Assembly (NCBI GenBank): GCA_026005135.1
Contig: BPKM01000005.1
Coordinates: 62,001 to 126,000 of the forward strand
Length of the DNA: 64,000 bases
Reading direction: 5' to 3'
Source: Leptospiraceae bacterium
GTDB lineage: Bacteria; Spirochaetota; Leptospiria; Leptospirales; Leptonemataceae
Below, one piece after another: positions 1-8,778 of the stretch. Made by a program: the position numbers and the translations under genes. Under the pieces are notes generated by a model. It did not search any database and was not told the origin of the DNA. It saw nothing but the letters and a program-made list of their open reading frames with translations. Every line of letters starts with the position of its first letter. Position 1 is the stretch's first letter.

Positions 1-314
1 AATAATTGAAAATTAATATCTTTAACACTTACTGGTAATTCTTCTTTAGAAAATTCTGGATATTTATTCTGTAAATATAAAACAGGTTGTTCATAATCTA
101 CCCAATCTCGAATTAAATTAGAAAAATTATCTATATCTCTATAAATTCTTTTATAAAAATTTTCTAAAATATTTTCCTGTCTTTCTTTTTCTATTTTATT
201 AAAACTATAATACATAATAAAAAAAAGAAATATTAAAATAAAAAGTACTGGTATAGTAAAACTAAAAAATAAAGATTTTAATATTCTTGTTTGTAAAGAA
301 TTTTCTTTTAACAT
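1..314 (-). CDS. N-terminal part of a membrane sensor-like protein (partial)
   Basis: An open frame runs from an ATG at 314 to the window edge, giving the first 104 residues. The start MLKENSLQTRILKS is followed by one hydrophobic segment (about residues 13-37) and then a charged, probably extracytoplasmic region containing LIRDWVDYEQP. A short cytoplasmic tail, one transmembrane helix and a periplasmic region is the usual opening of sensor kinases, cyclases or chemoreceptors. The DWVDYE stretch loosely recalls CHASE4 sensory domains, which is only a suggestion. The effector domain lies outside the window. It is divergent from the patatin gene, with a 127-base gap that should hold both promoters. 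Confidence 0.6.
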   Translation of the reverse strand, partial: MLKENSLQTRILKSLFFSFTIPVLFILIFLFFIMYYSFNKIEKERQENILENFYKRIYRDIDNFSNLIRDWVDYEQPVLYLQNKYPEFSKEELPVSVKDINFQL

Positions 315-441
315 AAATTTATCCTATTGGTTAATATTTTTGCTTGATGTTCCAAAAGTTAAAAATGAAATTTATGTCAATTTAAAATATATTTTTTGTT
401 TTTTATAACAGGTATTTAAAAAAAATGTCCTGAGGATTGTT

Positions 442-1353
442 ATGTTGCGTAAACCTAAAAGAGCGTTGATTTTATCTGGTGGTGGAGCAAGAGGTGCCTA
501 TCAGGCTGGTGTATTAAAGTTTTTAAAAGAAATGGATTGGGAACCAGATTTAATTTGTGGAACATCAGTAGGTGCTGTAAATGCAGTTGCAATTGGTTGT
601 GGCTTAACACCAGAAGAAATTGCTTTGTTATGGAAAGCAATAGAAAAAAGGCAAGTATATAAAATTTCATTATGGAAGCAGATACAATATTATTTATTTC
701 GAAAAGGATTTGTGCCTTTATTGGATACAGAACCATTAAAGAATTTATTGATACAACATTTTGATATAGCAAAATTAAGAAAGAGCGAAATTGAAATTAT
801 TATAACTGCTGTAAATATTTTAACTTCTCAACTGAAATTTTTTAATAATCAAGTAATAGATATAGAACATGTAATGGCTTCGAGTGCAATACCAATTTTA
901 TTTCCCTGGCAATATATTGATGGAGAACCTTACTGGGATGGTGGAGTAATGGCAAATACTCCCATTTTACCTGCTTTAGAAAGAGGAGTAAAAGAGGTAA
1001 TTGTAGTATTACTATCTCCTGTAGGTGGACAAAAATTACCATTGCCTCAAACAAGAAGAGATGCATTAGAAAGAGTCTTTGAACAAGGATTGATTGGATC
1101 TTATCAGGCATTTATGACGCATCTTGCCTGGCAGAAAAAAATCAAATGGAAGAAGGGATTATTAAGTGCAATGGCACGTCGTATAATAACAATCGATGAT
1201 ATAAAAATTGCTACTGTTGCTCCAGTAAAGATGCTTGGTTTTGGATCTTTATTGCGATTTACCCAACAACAGGCAGATGTACTTTTACATGCAGGTTATA
1301 ATGATGCACGTTATCAATTAGCTGAATTTTTTAAATTAACAGAAAAAGCGTGA
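442..1353 (+). CDS. Patatin-like phospholipase
   Basis: 303 residues with all patatin hallmarks: the glycine-rich oxyanion motif GGGARGAYQAG at 13-23, the nucleophile elbow GTSVG with Ser42, and the DGG motif with Asp166 completing the Ser-Asp dyad. The family hydrolyses acyl esters of phospholipids or other lipids. There is no signal peptide, so the protein is cytoplasmic or membrane-peripheral unless exported another way. The start is supported by GAGG seven bases upstream of the ATG. It ends in TGA, directly abutting the stop codon of the convergent esterase gene at 1354, which leaves no room for a terminator between them. Confidence 0.92.
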   Translation: MLRKPKRALILSGGGARGAYQAGVLKFLKEMDWEPDLICGTSVGAVNAVAIGCGLTPEEIALLWKAIEKRQVYKISLWKQIQYYLFRKGFVPLLDTEPLKNLLIQHFDIAKLRKSEIEIIITAVNILTSQLKFFNNQVIDIEHVMASSAIPILFPWQYIDGEPYWDGGVMANTPILPALERGVKEVIVVLLSPVGGQKLPLPQTRRDALERVFEQGLIGSYQAFMTHLAWQKKIKWKKGLLSAMARRIITIDDIKIATVAPVKMLGFGSLLRFTQQQADVLLHAGYNDARYQLAEFFKLTEKA

Positions 1354-1995
1354 TTATAAGATTTCCTTAATCCTGTATGTTAACCATTGTTTTAAGGATT
1401 CTAATTCTTCTAAGCATATAGTATGTGCAATAGGATATTCTTCCCAATGTACGTTATAACCATATTGTTTTAATAATTGATAATGTTTTCTTGTAATTGA
1501 AATTGGTATTAAATCATCGAATTGACCATGAGCCATAAAGATAGATGAATTTTTTGATTCTTCTGTAAAATCTTCTGGATTACCGAATAAATAACCAGAT
1601 AAACATATTAGTCCTGCATAAGGTTCTTTTGATCGTAAACCAGTATATAAAGAAACAACACCACCCTGACTGAATCCAGAAAGGAATATCCAATTCTTAG
1701 GAATAGAAAATGTTTTTTGAATAATTTCTACACTTTGTTCTATGAGATTGCGTGAATTACTTAAACCGATTTCTTGATCTCCATCAATATCATACCATTT
1801 CCAGCCCATATAATATGGTTCTGGTGCATTAAGTAGCAAAGTATGAATTTGATCCTGTAATAAGTAACGTGGAAAGTCCTGATAAGAGTACATCTCATCT
1901 CCTAAACCATGCATAACGATCAATAAAGGAGATTTACCTGTTTTTGCTGGAAAAAAAATATTTCTTAAGGGGATTTCTAATGTATTTGTTTGCAT
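1354..1995 (-). CDS. Carboxylesterase / lysophospholipase-like alpha/beta hydrolase
   Basis: 213 residues. The nucleophile elbow GFSQGG, the early LIVMHGLGDE oxyanion segment, MAHGQFDDLIP (acid residue) and the late AHTICLEEL histidine are the order and spacing of the phospholipase/carboxylesterase (YpfH/EstB) family. These are soluble serine esterases acting on short-chain acyl esters or lysophospholipids. No signal peptide is visible. The start ATG at 1995 lies three bases after the stop of a possible small basic ORF on the same strand (1999-2130), so the two could be cotranscribed. Confidence 0.85.
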   Translation of the reverse strand: MQTNTLEIPLRNIFFPAKTGKSPLLIVMHGLGDEMYSYQDFPRYLLQDQIHTLLLNAPEPYYMGWKWYDIDGDQEIGLSNSRNLIEQSVEIIQKTFSIPKNWIFLSGFSQGGVVSLYTGLRSKEPYAGLICLSGYLFGNPEDFTEESKNSSIFMAHGQFDDLIPISITRKHYQLLKQYGYNVHWEEYPIAHTICLEELESLKQWLTYRIKEIL

Positions 1996-1998
1996 GGA

Positions 1999-2130
1999 TT
2001 ATTCTTCAATTATTTCTTTGTATCCTGTTCCCCTTCTATGAGCTTTTTTTCTTTTACTTCTTAAATTTCTTTTTTCCCGTTTTTTTTGAATATTTTGACG
2101 AACTTTTTTTTCTGATTTTAGCTTTTTCAC
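1999..2130 (-). CDS. Possible small highly basic protein
   Basis: A GTG-started frame of 43 codons on the minus strand ends three bases before the esterase ATG. The peptide (KSEKKVRQNIQKKREK near its start, ending GYKEIIEE) is very rich in Lys and Arg. It resembles the N-terminal segment of ribosomal protein S20, but full S20 is about twice as long, so I do not call it rpsT. On this strand the region is purine-rich, like the other genes here, whereas the overlapping plus-strand reading is a T-rich hydrophobic string. No strong Shine-Dalgarno precedes the GTG. Function unknown; weak call. Confidence 0.3.
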   Translation of the reverse strand: MKKLKSEKKVRQNIQKKREKRNLRSKRKKAHRRGTGYKEIIEE

Positions 2131-2183
2131 GATTACCAAAAAAAATTGTAGCACTACAATATCAACTATCTTTTTTGGAAGTA

Positions 2184-3332
2184 GTGTTAAGCTGGGTAGA
2201 AATTGATTCTGATGCTTTAAAATTTAATATAAAAAATTTTAGAAAAATTTTAAAAAAAAATACAAAATTTTATGCTGTTGTAAAATCCAATGCTTATGGA
2301 CATGGAATTAAAGAAGTTGTAAAAATAATAGATGATTATGTTGATGGTTTTGCCATAAATCATATTTTAGAAGTAAATGAAATTTATGAACGTACAAATA
2401 AACCTATTCTTGTAATGGGTGGATATGATAAAAATGATTTAGTCCATCTTTTAGATAAAGATTTAAATAGAATTTTTTTAGTAGTATCCAATAAAGAACA
2501 GATTAAATTAATTCGAGAAATCGTTCCAGATGTTCATTTTTATATAAAAGTGGATACAGGTATGTCTCGGCTGGGGTATCGACCAGATTCAAATTATTTT
2601 CTACAATTCTTAGAATATTTAAAACCTTATAAAAATCAAATTTTAGGACTAATGACCCATTTTGCTAATGTTGAAGATGTTACAGAACAAAGTTATGCTT
2701 ATGATCAATTAGCATTATTTGAAGAAGCAAAAAAAATATTATTTCGTTATTTCCCTGATAAAAAACAATTATTTCAATTTCATACGGCAGCAAGTGCAGC
2801 TACAATGCTTATACCAGAATCTCAACAGAATCTTGTACGTATTGGAATTTCTTTATATGGATTATGGCCTTCTTTACCTACAAAATTGTCTGCTTACAAC
2901 ATTTATAAAAATAAATTTCAATTAAAACCTGTCTTGACCTGGAAGACAAAAGTGGTACATATTAACGAGGTGCCAGCAAATACAAAAGTAGGATATGGTT
3001 GTAGTTATCAGACTTCCACAAAAACAAAAATTGCTGTTCTGCCTGTGGGGTATAACGAAGGTTATGATCGAAGTTTATCTAATCGAAGTTATGTTATTAT
3101 AAAAAATAAAAGGGCTATGTTAATCGGTCGTGTATGTATGAATATGATTATGGTTGATGTCACACATATACCAGATGTTAAAATTGGTGATGAGGTAATT
3201 TTAATTGGCAAATCTGAAACAAATCAAACCGTAGAAGAAATATCTGCGGATACATTAGCTGATTTATCTGGAACAATAAATTATGAAATTGTAACTAGAA
3301 TTCATCCTTATATACCAAGGATTATAAAATAA
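2184..3332 (+). CDS. alr: Alanine racemase
   Basis: PLP-dependent enzyme making D-alanine for peptidoglycan. The family opening SWVEIDSDALKFNIK begins at the start, the PLP-lysine motif is YAVVKSNAYGHG, and later landmarks are DTGMSRLGYRP, RIGISLYG, VGYGCSYQT (the second catalytic Tyr region) and RVCMNMIMVDVT. The frame is open further upstream, to an ATG at 1980 with AAGGGG seven bases before it and another at 1944. That extension would add about 70 T-rich, hydrophobic residues not normal for Alr and overlap the antisense esterase start. I therefore place the start at GTG 2184 (or TTG 2175). The length of about 382 residues fits the family. The ABC exporter gene follows three bases later. 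Confidence 0.88.
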   Translation: MLSWVEIDSDALKFNIKNFRKILKKNTKFYAVVKSNAYGHGIKEVVKIIDDYVDGFAINHILEVNEIYERTNKPILVMGGYDKNDLVHLLDKDLNRIFLVVSNKEQIKLIREIVPDVHFYIKVDTGMSRLGYRPDSNYFLQFLEYLKPYKNQILGLMTHFANVEDVTEQSYAYDQLALFEEAKKILFRYFPDKKQLFQFHTAASAATMLIPESQQNLVRIGISLYGLWPSLPTKLSAYNIYKNKFQLKPVLTWKTKVVHINEVPANTKVGYGCSYQTSTKTKIAVLPVGYNEGYDRSLSNRSYVIIKNKRAMLIGRVCMNMIMVDVTHIPDVKIGDEVILIGKSETNQTVEEISADTLADLSGTINYEIVTRIHPYIPRIIK

Positions 3333-3335
3333 ATT

Positions 3336-4289
3336 ATGTATGCAATAGAAGTAATTGGTTTAAAAAAACAATTTGGTAATTTCTGGGCATTAAAAGAAAT
3401 TCATTTAAAAATTCCAAGAGGTAGTTTTATATCTATTTTAGGTCCAAATGGAGCTGGAAAAACAACACTTTTAGAAATTTTAGAAGGTTTACAAAAACCA
3501 ACAGAAGGTATGGTAAAAATTTTGGATAAAGAATGGAATGAACAAAATGAAGTTTATTTAAAACATAAAATTGGTTTATGTTTACAGGAAACAAGATTTA
3601 TAGATAAATTATCTGTAAAAGAAATATTAAATGTATTTGGTAGTATTTATAATGTTTCTTCAGATCGTATAAAAGAAGTTATATCTTTGTTAAACTTAGA
3701 AGATAAACAAAATACCTATACGGAGCATCTTTCGGGAGGACAGAAACAACGTCTTGCTTTGGCAATAAGTATTTTACATGAGCCAGAAATCCTTTTTTTA
3801 GATGAACCAACTACTGGACTTGATCCAGAGGCAAGAAAAAATATATGGGATATCTTATTACACTTAAAAGAAAAGAATAAAACAATTATATTAACTACTC
3901 ATTATATGGAAGAAGCAGAGTTTCTTTCAGATTATATCTATTTAATAAATCAAGGAACTATTGTTGCAGAAGGAACATTAAATTATATTTTACAGCAATA
4001 TGGAAAGTTTATTACCCTTGTGTTTCATTTTGATACTATAAATCAAAAACAAAAACAGACTTTATTAAAAAAGATTCATAAAGAAAAAGATTTTTATCAA
4101 TATGAATTTTTTAATCATAATAAAGGAATAAAAATTCTTTTAAAAGAAAAGAATCATTTTATTCAAATAATTGAAAAATGGATTCAATTATTAAAGCAAT
4201 TGAAAATAAAAATTAGCGATTTTGAAATACATAAATCAAATCTTAATGATGTTTTTTTATTTCTAACAGGAAAACATTTAAACGAGTAA
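3336..4289 (+). CDS. ABC transporter ATP-binding protein
   Basis: 317 residues with Walker A GPNGAGKTT, the signature LSGGQKQR, Walker B ILFLDEPTTGLD and the H-loop TTHYMEEAE. It belongs to the DrrA/CcmA-like export group, with a C-terminal extension of about 90 residues after the nucleotide-binding domain. It works with the ABC-2 permease that starts five bases downstream, as a two-gene exporter. The substrate cannot be read from sequence; lipids, drugs or polysaccharides are all possible for this class. Three bases separate it from alr, so it is probably in the same transcript. Confidence 0.9.
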   Translation: MYAIEVIGLKKQFGNFWALKEIHLKIPRGSFISILGPNGAGKTTLLEILEGLQKPTEGMVKILDKEWNEQNEVYLKHKIGLCLQETRFIDKLSVKEILNVFGSIYNVSSDRIKEVISLLNLEDKQNTYTEHLSGGQKQRLALAISILHEPEILFLDEPTTGLDPEARKNIWDILLHLKEKNKTIILTTHYMEEAEFLSDYIYLINQGTIVAEGTLNYILQQYGKFITLVFHFDTINQKQKQTLLKKIHKEKDFYQYEFFNHNKGIKILLKEKNHFIQIIEKWIQLLKQLKIKISDFEIHKSNLNDVFLFLTGKHLNE

Positions 4290-4293
4290 CAAT

Positions 4294-5328
4294 ATGTTTA
4301 GAAAAAATATAAATCAAATCTATCAATTATTTTTAATAAGTGTTAAAGAATTTATTCGAGAGCCAGGTATATTATTTTGGGCTTTTATTTTTCCTATTAG
4401 TCTTGCTCTTATTTTAGGTCTTGCTTTTGATTATAATAAAAATGTTCAATATCCCATAGGTATTTATGGTCCAATTGATAAAAATTTTGTATTAGATCTT
4501 AAGAAAAATAATTCTTTAAAAATTTATTCTTTTAATACGAAAGAAGATTTAATTACATTTTTAAAAAAAGGTAAAATTTATTTATATTTAGAATATAAAA
4601 ATTCATCTTATTATATCTATTTTGATAAAAACTATGATAAAGCAAAATTAGCATATTTAGAGATATTAAAAATATTTTCTTATCAGAAAATAAAACAAAA
4701 TATAATAGAAAAAGATATACAAATAGCAGGTTCCCGATATATAGATTATCTTATACCTGGACTAATTGCTATGGGAATTATGAATAGTGCATTATGGGGT
4801 ATTGGATGGACATTTATCCAGATGAGAATTAAAAAGCTATTAAAAATATTCTCTGCTTCTCCTATTAATAAAAATTATTTTTTTATAGCATTTATTTTAG
4901 CCCGTGGTATATTAAGTGTAATAGAAAATTTATTACTTGTTGGAATCATTAGTTTATTTTTTGGGATTACCTTTATAGGAAATATAATTGATTTAGTTAT
5001 TGTTTATATTGTAGGTTATATAAGTTTTTCTGGTATAGCAATTTTTGCTGGTAGTAGAGCCAATAATACAGTAGTTGGAAATGGTATTATTAATGCGATC
5101 ACTTTACCAATGATGATTCTATCGGGTATTTTTTTTAGTTATCAATCTTTTCCAGAAATAATGGTTCAATGGATTGAATATTTACCATTAACGATATTAG
5201 CAAATTTAATAAGAGGTATTTTTTTAGAAGGTGTTAGTTTTATGGAATATTATAATTTCTTAGTTATATTATTCTTACAGGGTTGTTTTTTTTATATTAT
5301 AGGAAAAAGATCTTTTATATGGAAATAA
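4294..5328 (+). CDS. ABC-2 type transporter permease
   Basis: 344 residues. One N-terminal transmembrane helix (FWAFIFPISLALILGLAF) is followed by a roughly 110-residue extracytoplasmic domain and about five C-terminal helices including LIPGLIAMGIMNSALWGIG. This is the ABC2_membrane_3 layout. It starts five bases after the ATPase gene and is clearly its membrane partner. The topology indicates export. About 110 non-coding bases separate it from ugd, so the operon probably ends here. Confidence 0.88.
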   Translation: MFRKNINQIYQLFLISVKEFIREPGILFWAFIFPISLALILGLAFDYNKNVQYPIGIYGPIDKNFVLDLKKNNSLKIYSFNTKEDLITFLKKGKIYLYLEYKNSSYYIYFDKNYDKAKLAYLEILKIFSYQKIKQNIIEKDIQIAGSRYIDYLIPGLIAMGIMNSALWGIGWTFIQMRIKKLLKIFSASPINKNYFFIAFILARGILSVIENLLLVGIISLFFGITFIGNIIDLVIVYIVGYISFSGIAIFAGSRANNTVVGNGIINAITLPMMILSGIFFSYQSFPEIMVQWIEYLPLTILANLIRGIFLEGVSFMEYYNFLVILFLQGCFFYIIGKRSFIWK

Positions 5329-5437
5329 TAAAAAGAATTGGTTATATCAAAATAAAAAAAAAATTGGTTTTTAAATTTTAGTAATTAGTATTAAATATAT
5401 AAATGTATTATAAAAAAATTTAAAGAAGGAGAAAAAA

Positions 5438-6748
5438 TTGAAAGTAACAATTATTGGTTCTGGATATGTTGGGCTTGTAACAGCTGTTTGCTTTGCTGAT
5501 TTAGGTCATGAAGTAATTTGTATAGAAAAAGATGATAATAAATTAAATAAATTAAAAAATGGAATTGTACCAATCTATGAACCAGGACTTGATGATCTTT
5601 TAGATAAAAATCGAAAAGAGAATCGAATCAAATTCTCGAATTCTATTGAAGAAGGTGTGAATTTTTCTAATATCATTTATTTATGTGTTGGAACACCTCA
5701 AGGAGAAGATGGTAAAGCGGACTTATCCCAGGTAGAGGAAGCTTCTCGACAGATTGCACTTTATATGAAGGATTATAAATTAATAGTAGAAAAATCTACT
5801 GTTCCAGTAAATACACATCAATGGGTAAAAAAAACTATAAAACGTTATATAAAAAATAAAGAAATAGAATTTGATGTTGCCTCGAATCCAGAATTTTTAC
5901 GAGAAGGTTCTGCTTTATATGATTTTATGAATCCAGATCGTATCGTTATTGGAGTAGAAAGTAAAAAAGCGGAAAATTTATTAAAAGAATTATATAAATA
6001 TTTTATAGATAAAAATTATAAATTTTTAATTACTACACCTGCTGCTGCAGAATTAATTAAGCATGCTTCCAATTCTTTTCTAGCAATGAAGATTTCTTAT
6101 ATAAATATGATTGCGGAATTATGCGAAAAGGTTGGCGCAGATATTAATGAAGTAGCAGATGGGATTGGTTCAGATAAAAGGATTGGCAGAGCTTTTTTGA
6201 ATGCAGGTATAGGTTATGGTGGTAGTTGTTTTCCAAAAGACGTAAAGGCATTTATTAAAATTGCAGAAGAACATGGTATTGATTTTGGTTTGTTAAAAGA
6301 AACAGAAAAAATAAATAAACAGAGACGATTAAAATTTATTGAAAAAATAGAAGAAGTATTATGGATCAGTAAAGATAAAAATATTGCTATCTGGGGGCTC
6401 GCATTTAAACCAAATACTGATGATATTAGAGAAGCACCATCGATTGATGTAGTCAAAGAATTGTATCGTTTAAAAGCAAATTTATTTTTATATGATCCAA
6501 AAGCAATGGAAAATTTTAAATTGCTTTTTCCAGAAAAAGATAATATTCATTATAAAGACGATCCCTATAGTGCAGTAGAAGAAGCTGATGCATTATTAAT
6601 ATTAACAGAATGGGATGAATTTATAAATATTAATTTAGAAAAAATAAAGGCTAAAATGCGTTTACCAATAATTATAGATGGACGAAATATTTATGATAAA
6701 AAGAAATTATTAGAGCTGGGATTTGAATATTATTGTATAGGAAGATAA
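5438..6748 (+). CDS. ugd: UDP-glucose 6-dehydrogenase family protein
   Basis: 436 residues, the usual length. The N-terminal Rossmann motif is GSGYVGLV, followed by PEFLREGSA, the lysine-containing AELIKHASNSFLAMKISYIN and the catalytic cysteine in GYGGSCFPKD. The enzyme oxidises UDP-glucose to UDP-glucuronate in two NAD-dependent steps. The start is TTG, chosen because AAGAAGGAG sits just upstream and the Rossmann fold begins at once. gmd follows after 21 bases, so the pair probably feeds nucleotide sugars to a surface polysaccharide pathway. A GDP-mannose or UDP-HexNAc dehydrogenase is less likely but not excluded. Confidence 0.88.
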   Translation: MKVTIIGSGYVGLVTAVCFADLGHEVICIEKDDNKLNKLKNGIVPIYEPGLDDLLDKNRKENRIKFSNSIEEGVNFSNIIYLCVGTPQGEDGKADLSQVEEASRQIALYMKDYKLIVEKSTVPVNTHQWVKKTIKRYIKNKEIEFDVASNPEFLREGSALYDFMNPDRIVIGVESKKAENLLKELYKYFIDKNYKFLITTPAAAELIKHASNSFLAMKISYINMIAELCEKVGADINEVADGIGSDKRIGRAFLNAGIGYGGSCFPKDVKAFIKIAEEHGIDFGLLKETEKINKQRRLKFIEKIEEVLWISKDKNIAIWGLAFKPNTDDIREAPSIDVVKELYRLKANLFLYDPKAMENFKLLFPEKDNIHYKDDPYSAVEEADALLILTEWDEFININLEKIKAKMRLPIIIDGRNIYDKKKLLELGFEYYCIGR

Positions 6749-6769
6749 AATTAAAGGAGTAAAAAAACA

Positions 6770-7798
6770 ATGAAGGTTGCATTAATTACAGGTATACGTG
6801 GTCAAGATGGAGCATATTTATCAAAATTTTTATTAGAGAAAGGATATAAAGTTGTTGGTGCAGATCGAAGAAGTGGAGATTCATCAAACTGGCGTTTAAA
6901 AGAGCTTGGTATAGAAAAAGAAATCGAAATTTTATATATGGATTTATTGGAGTTTGATAATATTTTTCGTGTTATACAGAAAATTCAACCTGATGAAGTT
7001 TATAATTTAGCTGCACAAAGTTTTGTTGCAACATCTTTTGAACAACCTATATTAACTGCAGAAGTAGATGCATTGGGAGTGAATCGTTTATTAGAAGCAT
7101 TACGATTATTAAAACCAGATGCTAAATTTTATCAAGCTTCTACTAGTGAGATGTTTGGTAAAGTTCAAACAATACCACAAAATGAAAAAACACCTTTTTA
7201 TCCTCGAAGTCCTTATGGCGTATCAAAGGTATTTGGACACTGGATTACTGTTAATTATAGAGAATCTTATAATATGTTTGCCTGTTCAGGTATTTTATTT
7301 AATCATGAATCACCATTAAGAGGAGTTGAATTTGTTACAAGAAAAATTACATATAATTTAGCTCAAATAAAATATGGTTTAAGAGATAAAATTATACTGG
7401 GAAATTTAGAAGCGAAACGTGATTGGGGATATGCAAAAGAATATGTGGAAGGAATGTGGATGATGCTTCAACACAATGAACCTGATGATTATGTTCTTGC
7501 AACTGGTGAAACACATAGTATAAAAGAATTTGTTGAAAAAGCATGTAGTTTTGTTGGTTACGAAATTGAATGGCAGGGAGAAAAAGAACATTTAAAAGGT
7601 ATTGATAGAAAAAGTGGGAAAGTGATAATAGAAACCTCTAAGGAATTTTATCGACCTGCAGAGGTAGATATACTTATTGGAGATGCGTCTAAAGCAAAAA
7701 AAGTACTTGGTTGGGAACCAAAAACCAGTTTTGAAAAACTTGTAGAAATTATGGTTGATGCTGATTTAAGACGAGTAGCACAGGAATTAAAAAAATAA
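6770..7798 (+). CDS. gmd: GDP-mannose 4,6-dehydratase
   Basis: 342 residues of the extended SDR fold. NADP binding is in TGIRGQDGAYLSKFL, the active-site STSEMFG carries the Ser/Glu, the YxxxK motif is YGVSK, and NHESPLRG and RDWGYAKEYVEGMW are typical of Gmd. It converts GDP-mannose to GDP-4-keto-6-deoxymannose, the precursor of GDP-fucose, GDP-rhamnose or GDP-perosamine. AAAGGAG precedes the ATG. No epimerase/reductase partner is in the window, so the final deoxysugar is unknown. Confidence 0.92.
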   Translation: MKVALITGIRGQDGAYLSKFLLEKGYKVVGADRRSGDSSNWRLKELGIEKEIEILYMDLLEFDNIFRVIQKIQPDEVYNLAAQSFVATSFEQPILTAEVDALGVNRLLEALRLLKPDAKFYQASTSEMFGKVQTIPQNEKTPFYPRSPYGVSKVFGHWITVNYRESYNMFACSGILFNHESPLRGVEFVTRKITYNLAQIKYGLRDKIILGNLEAKRDWGYAKEYVEGMWMMLQHNEPDDYVLATGETHSIKEFVEKACSFVGYEIEWQGEKEHLKGIDRKSGKVIIETSKEFYRPAEVDILIGDASKAKKVLGWEPKTSFEKLVEIMVDADLRRVAQELKK

Positions 7799-7833
7799 TG
7801 TGACCAATAGATAAAATTTAAATATAAATTAAT

Positions 7834-8736
7834 ATGTTAAGGATTTTTGAAGATGTAATAAAAATTACAAATATCGAAATACAAAAAAAGTTCATTTATA
7901 CACTGATTATTTTTTTAATTATAATAATAATTCGAAATTTAATTTCTCGTTACTTATTAACAAAAATTGAAGATAAAAAAATACAGATTAACTGGAGAAG
8001 GGGAATAGATTATTTTGGATTTATATTCCTGGTTTTAATTTTATCAAATATCTGGTTTGAATTTATAAAAAACTTAGGTACCATTATTGGACTTATATCT
8101 GCTGGACTTGCTCTTGCTTTAAAAGATCCATTAACAAATTTAGCAGGCTGGTTATTTATATTAACAAGAAGACCATTTCGCGTTGGAGATAGAATCGAAA
8201 TAGCAGGTATAAAAGGTGATGTTTATGATATTCGACTTTTTCAGTTTAGTTTAATTGAAATTCAGAACTGGGTAGATGCAGAGCAAAGTACAGGAAGAAT
8301 TGTACATATACCTAATGCAAAAGTATTTCATAATCCACAAATAAATTATTTTGGTGAATTCCCCTATATATGGGATGAATTATCTTTTATTATTACATTT
8401 GAAAGTGATTGGAAAAAAGCTCAAAATATTTTCTTAAAAATTATTAACAAACATATACAGCAAATTAAAGAAGAAGTTTCTCAATTTCAAAAAACAATGG
8501 AACGAAATCTATTAATACATTATAAAGTAGTTGAACCTTTTGTCTGGTTAAAAATAGAAGAATATGGGATAAAATTATCTGGACGATATATTTGTAAGCC
8601 AAGGGAAAGAAGAATAATTCAGCATCAAATTACAATAGATATTTTAAAATCTTTTAATAAAAATAATATTCATTTGGCTTATCCAACCGAAAGAGTTATA
8701 ATAGAAAAAATATCGGCTAAAAACAATAAAATATAA
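7834..8736 (+). CDS. MscS-family mechanosensitive channel
   Basis: 300 residues: hydrophobic helices at about 20-40, 60-80 and 85-115, the last being the pore-lining helix (ALALKDPLTNLAGWLFIL), followed by the beta domain RPFRVGDRIEIAGIKGDV, which is characteristic of the family. These inner-membrane channels release solutes under hypo-osmotic shock. The protein is close in length to minimal MscS and ends in a short C-terminal cytoplasmic domain. It lies between gmd and pyk in the same direction but need not be functionally linked to them. Confidence 0.87.
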   Translation: MLRIFEDVIKITNIEIQKKFIYTLIIFLIIIIIRNLISRYLLTKIEDKKIQINWRRGIDYFGFIFLVLILSNIWFEFIKNLGTIIGLISAGLALALKDPLTNLAGWLFILTRRPFRVGDRIEIAGIKGDVYDIRLFQFSLIEIQNWVDAEQSTGRIVHIPNAKVFHNPQINYFGEFPYIWDELSFIITFESDWKKAQNIFLKIINKHIQQIKEEVSQFQKTMERNLLIHYKVVEPFVWLKIEEYGIKLSGRYICKPRERRIIQHQITIDILKSFNKNNIHLAYPTERVIIEKISAKNNKI

Positions 8737-8778
8737 TTTTTTAATTTTTATTATGACGATTTCTATTTTATTGGAATT

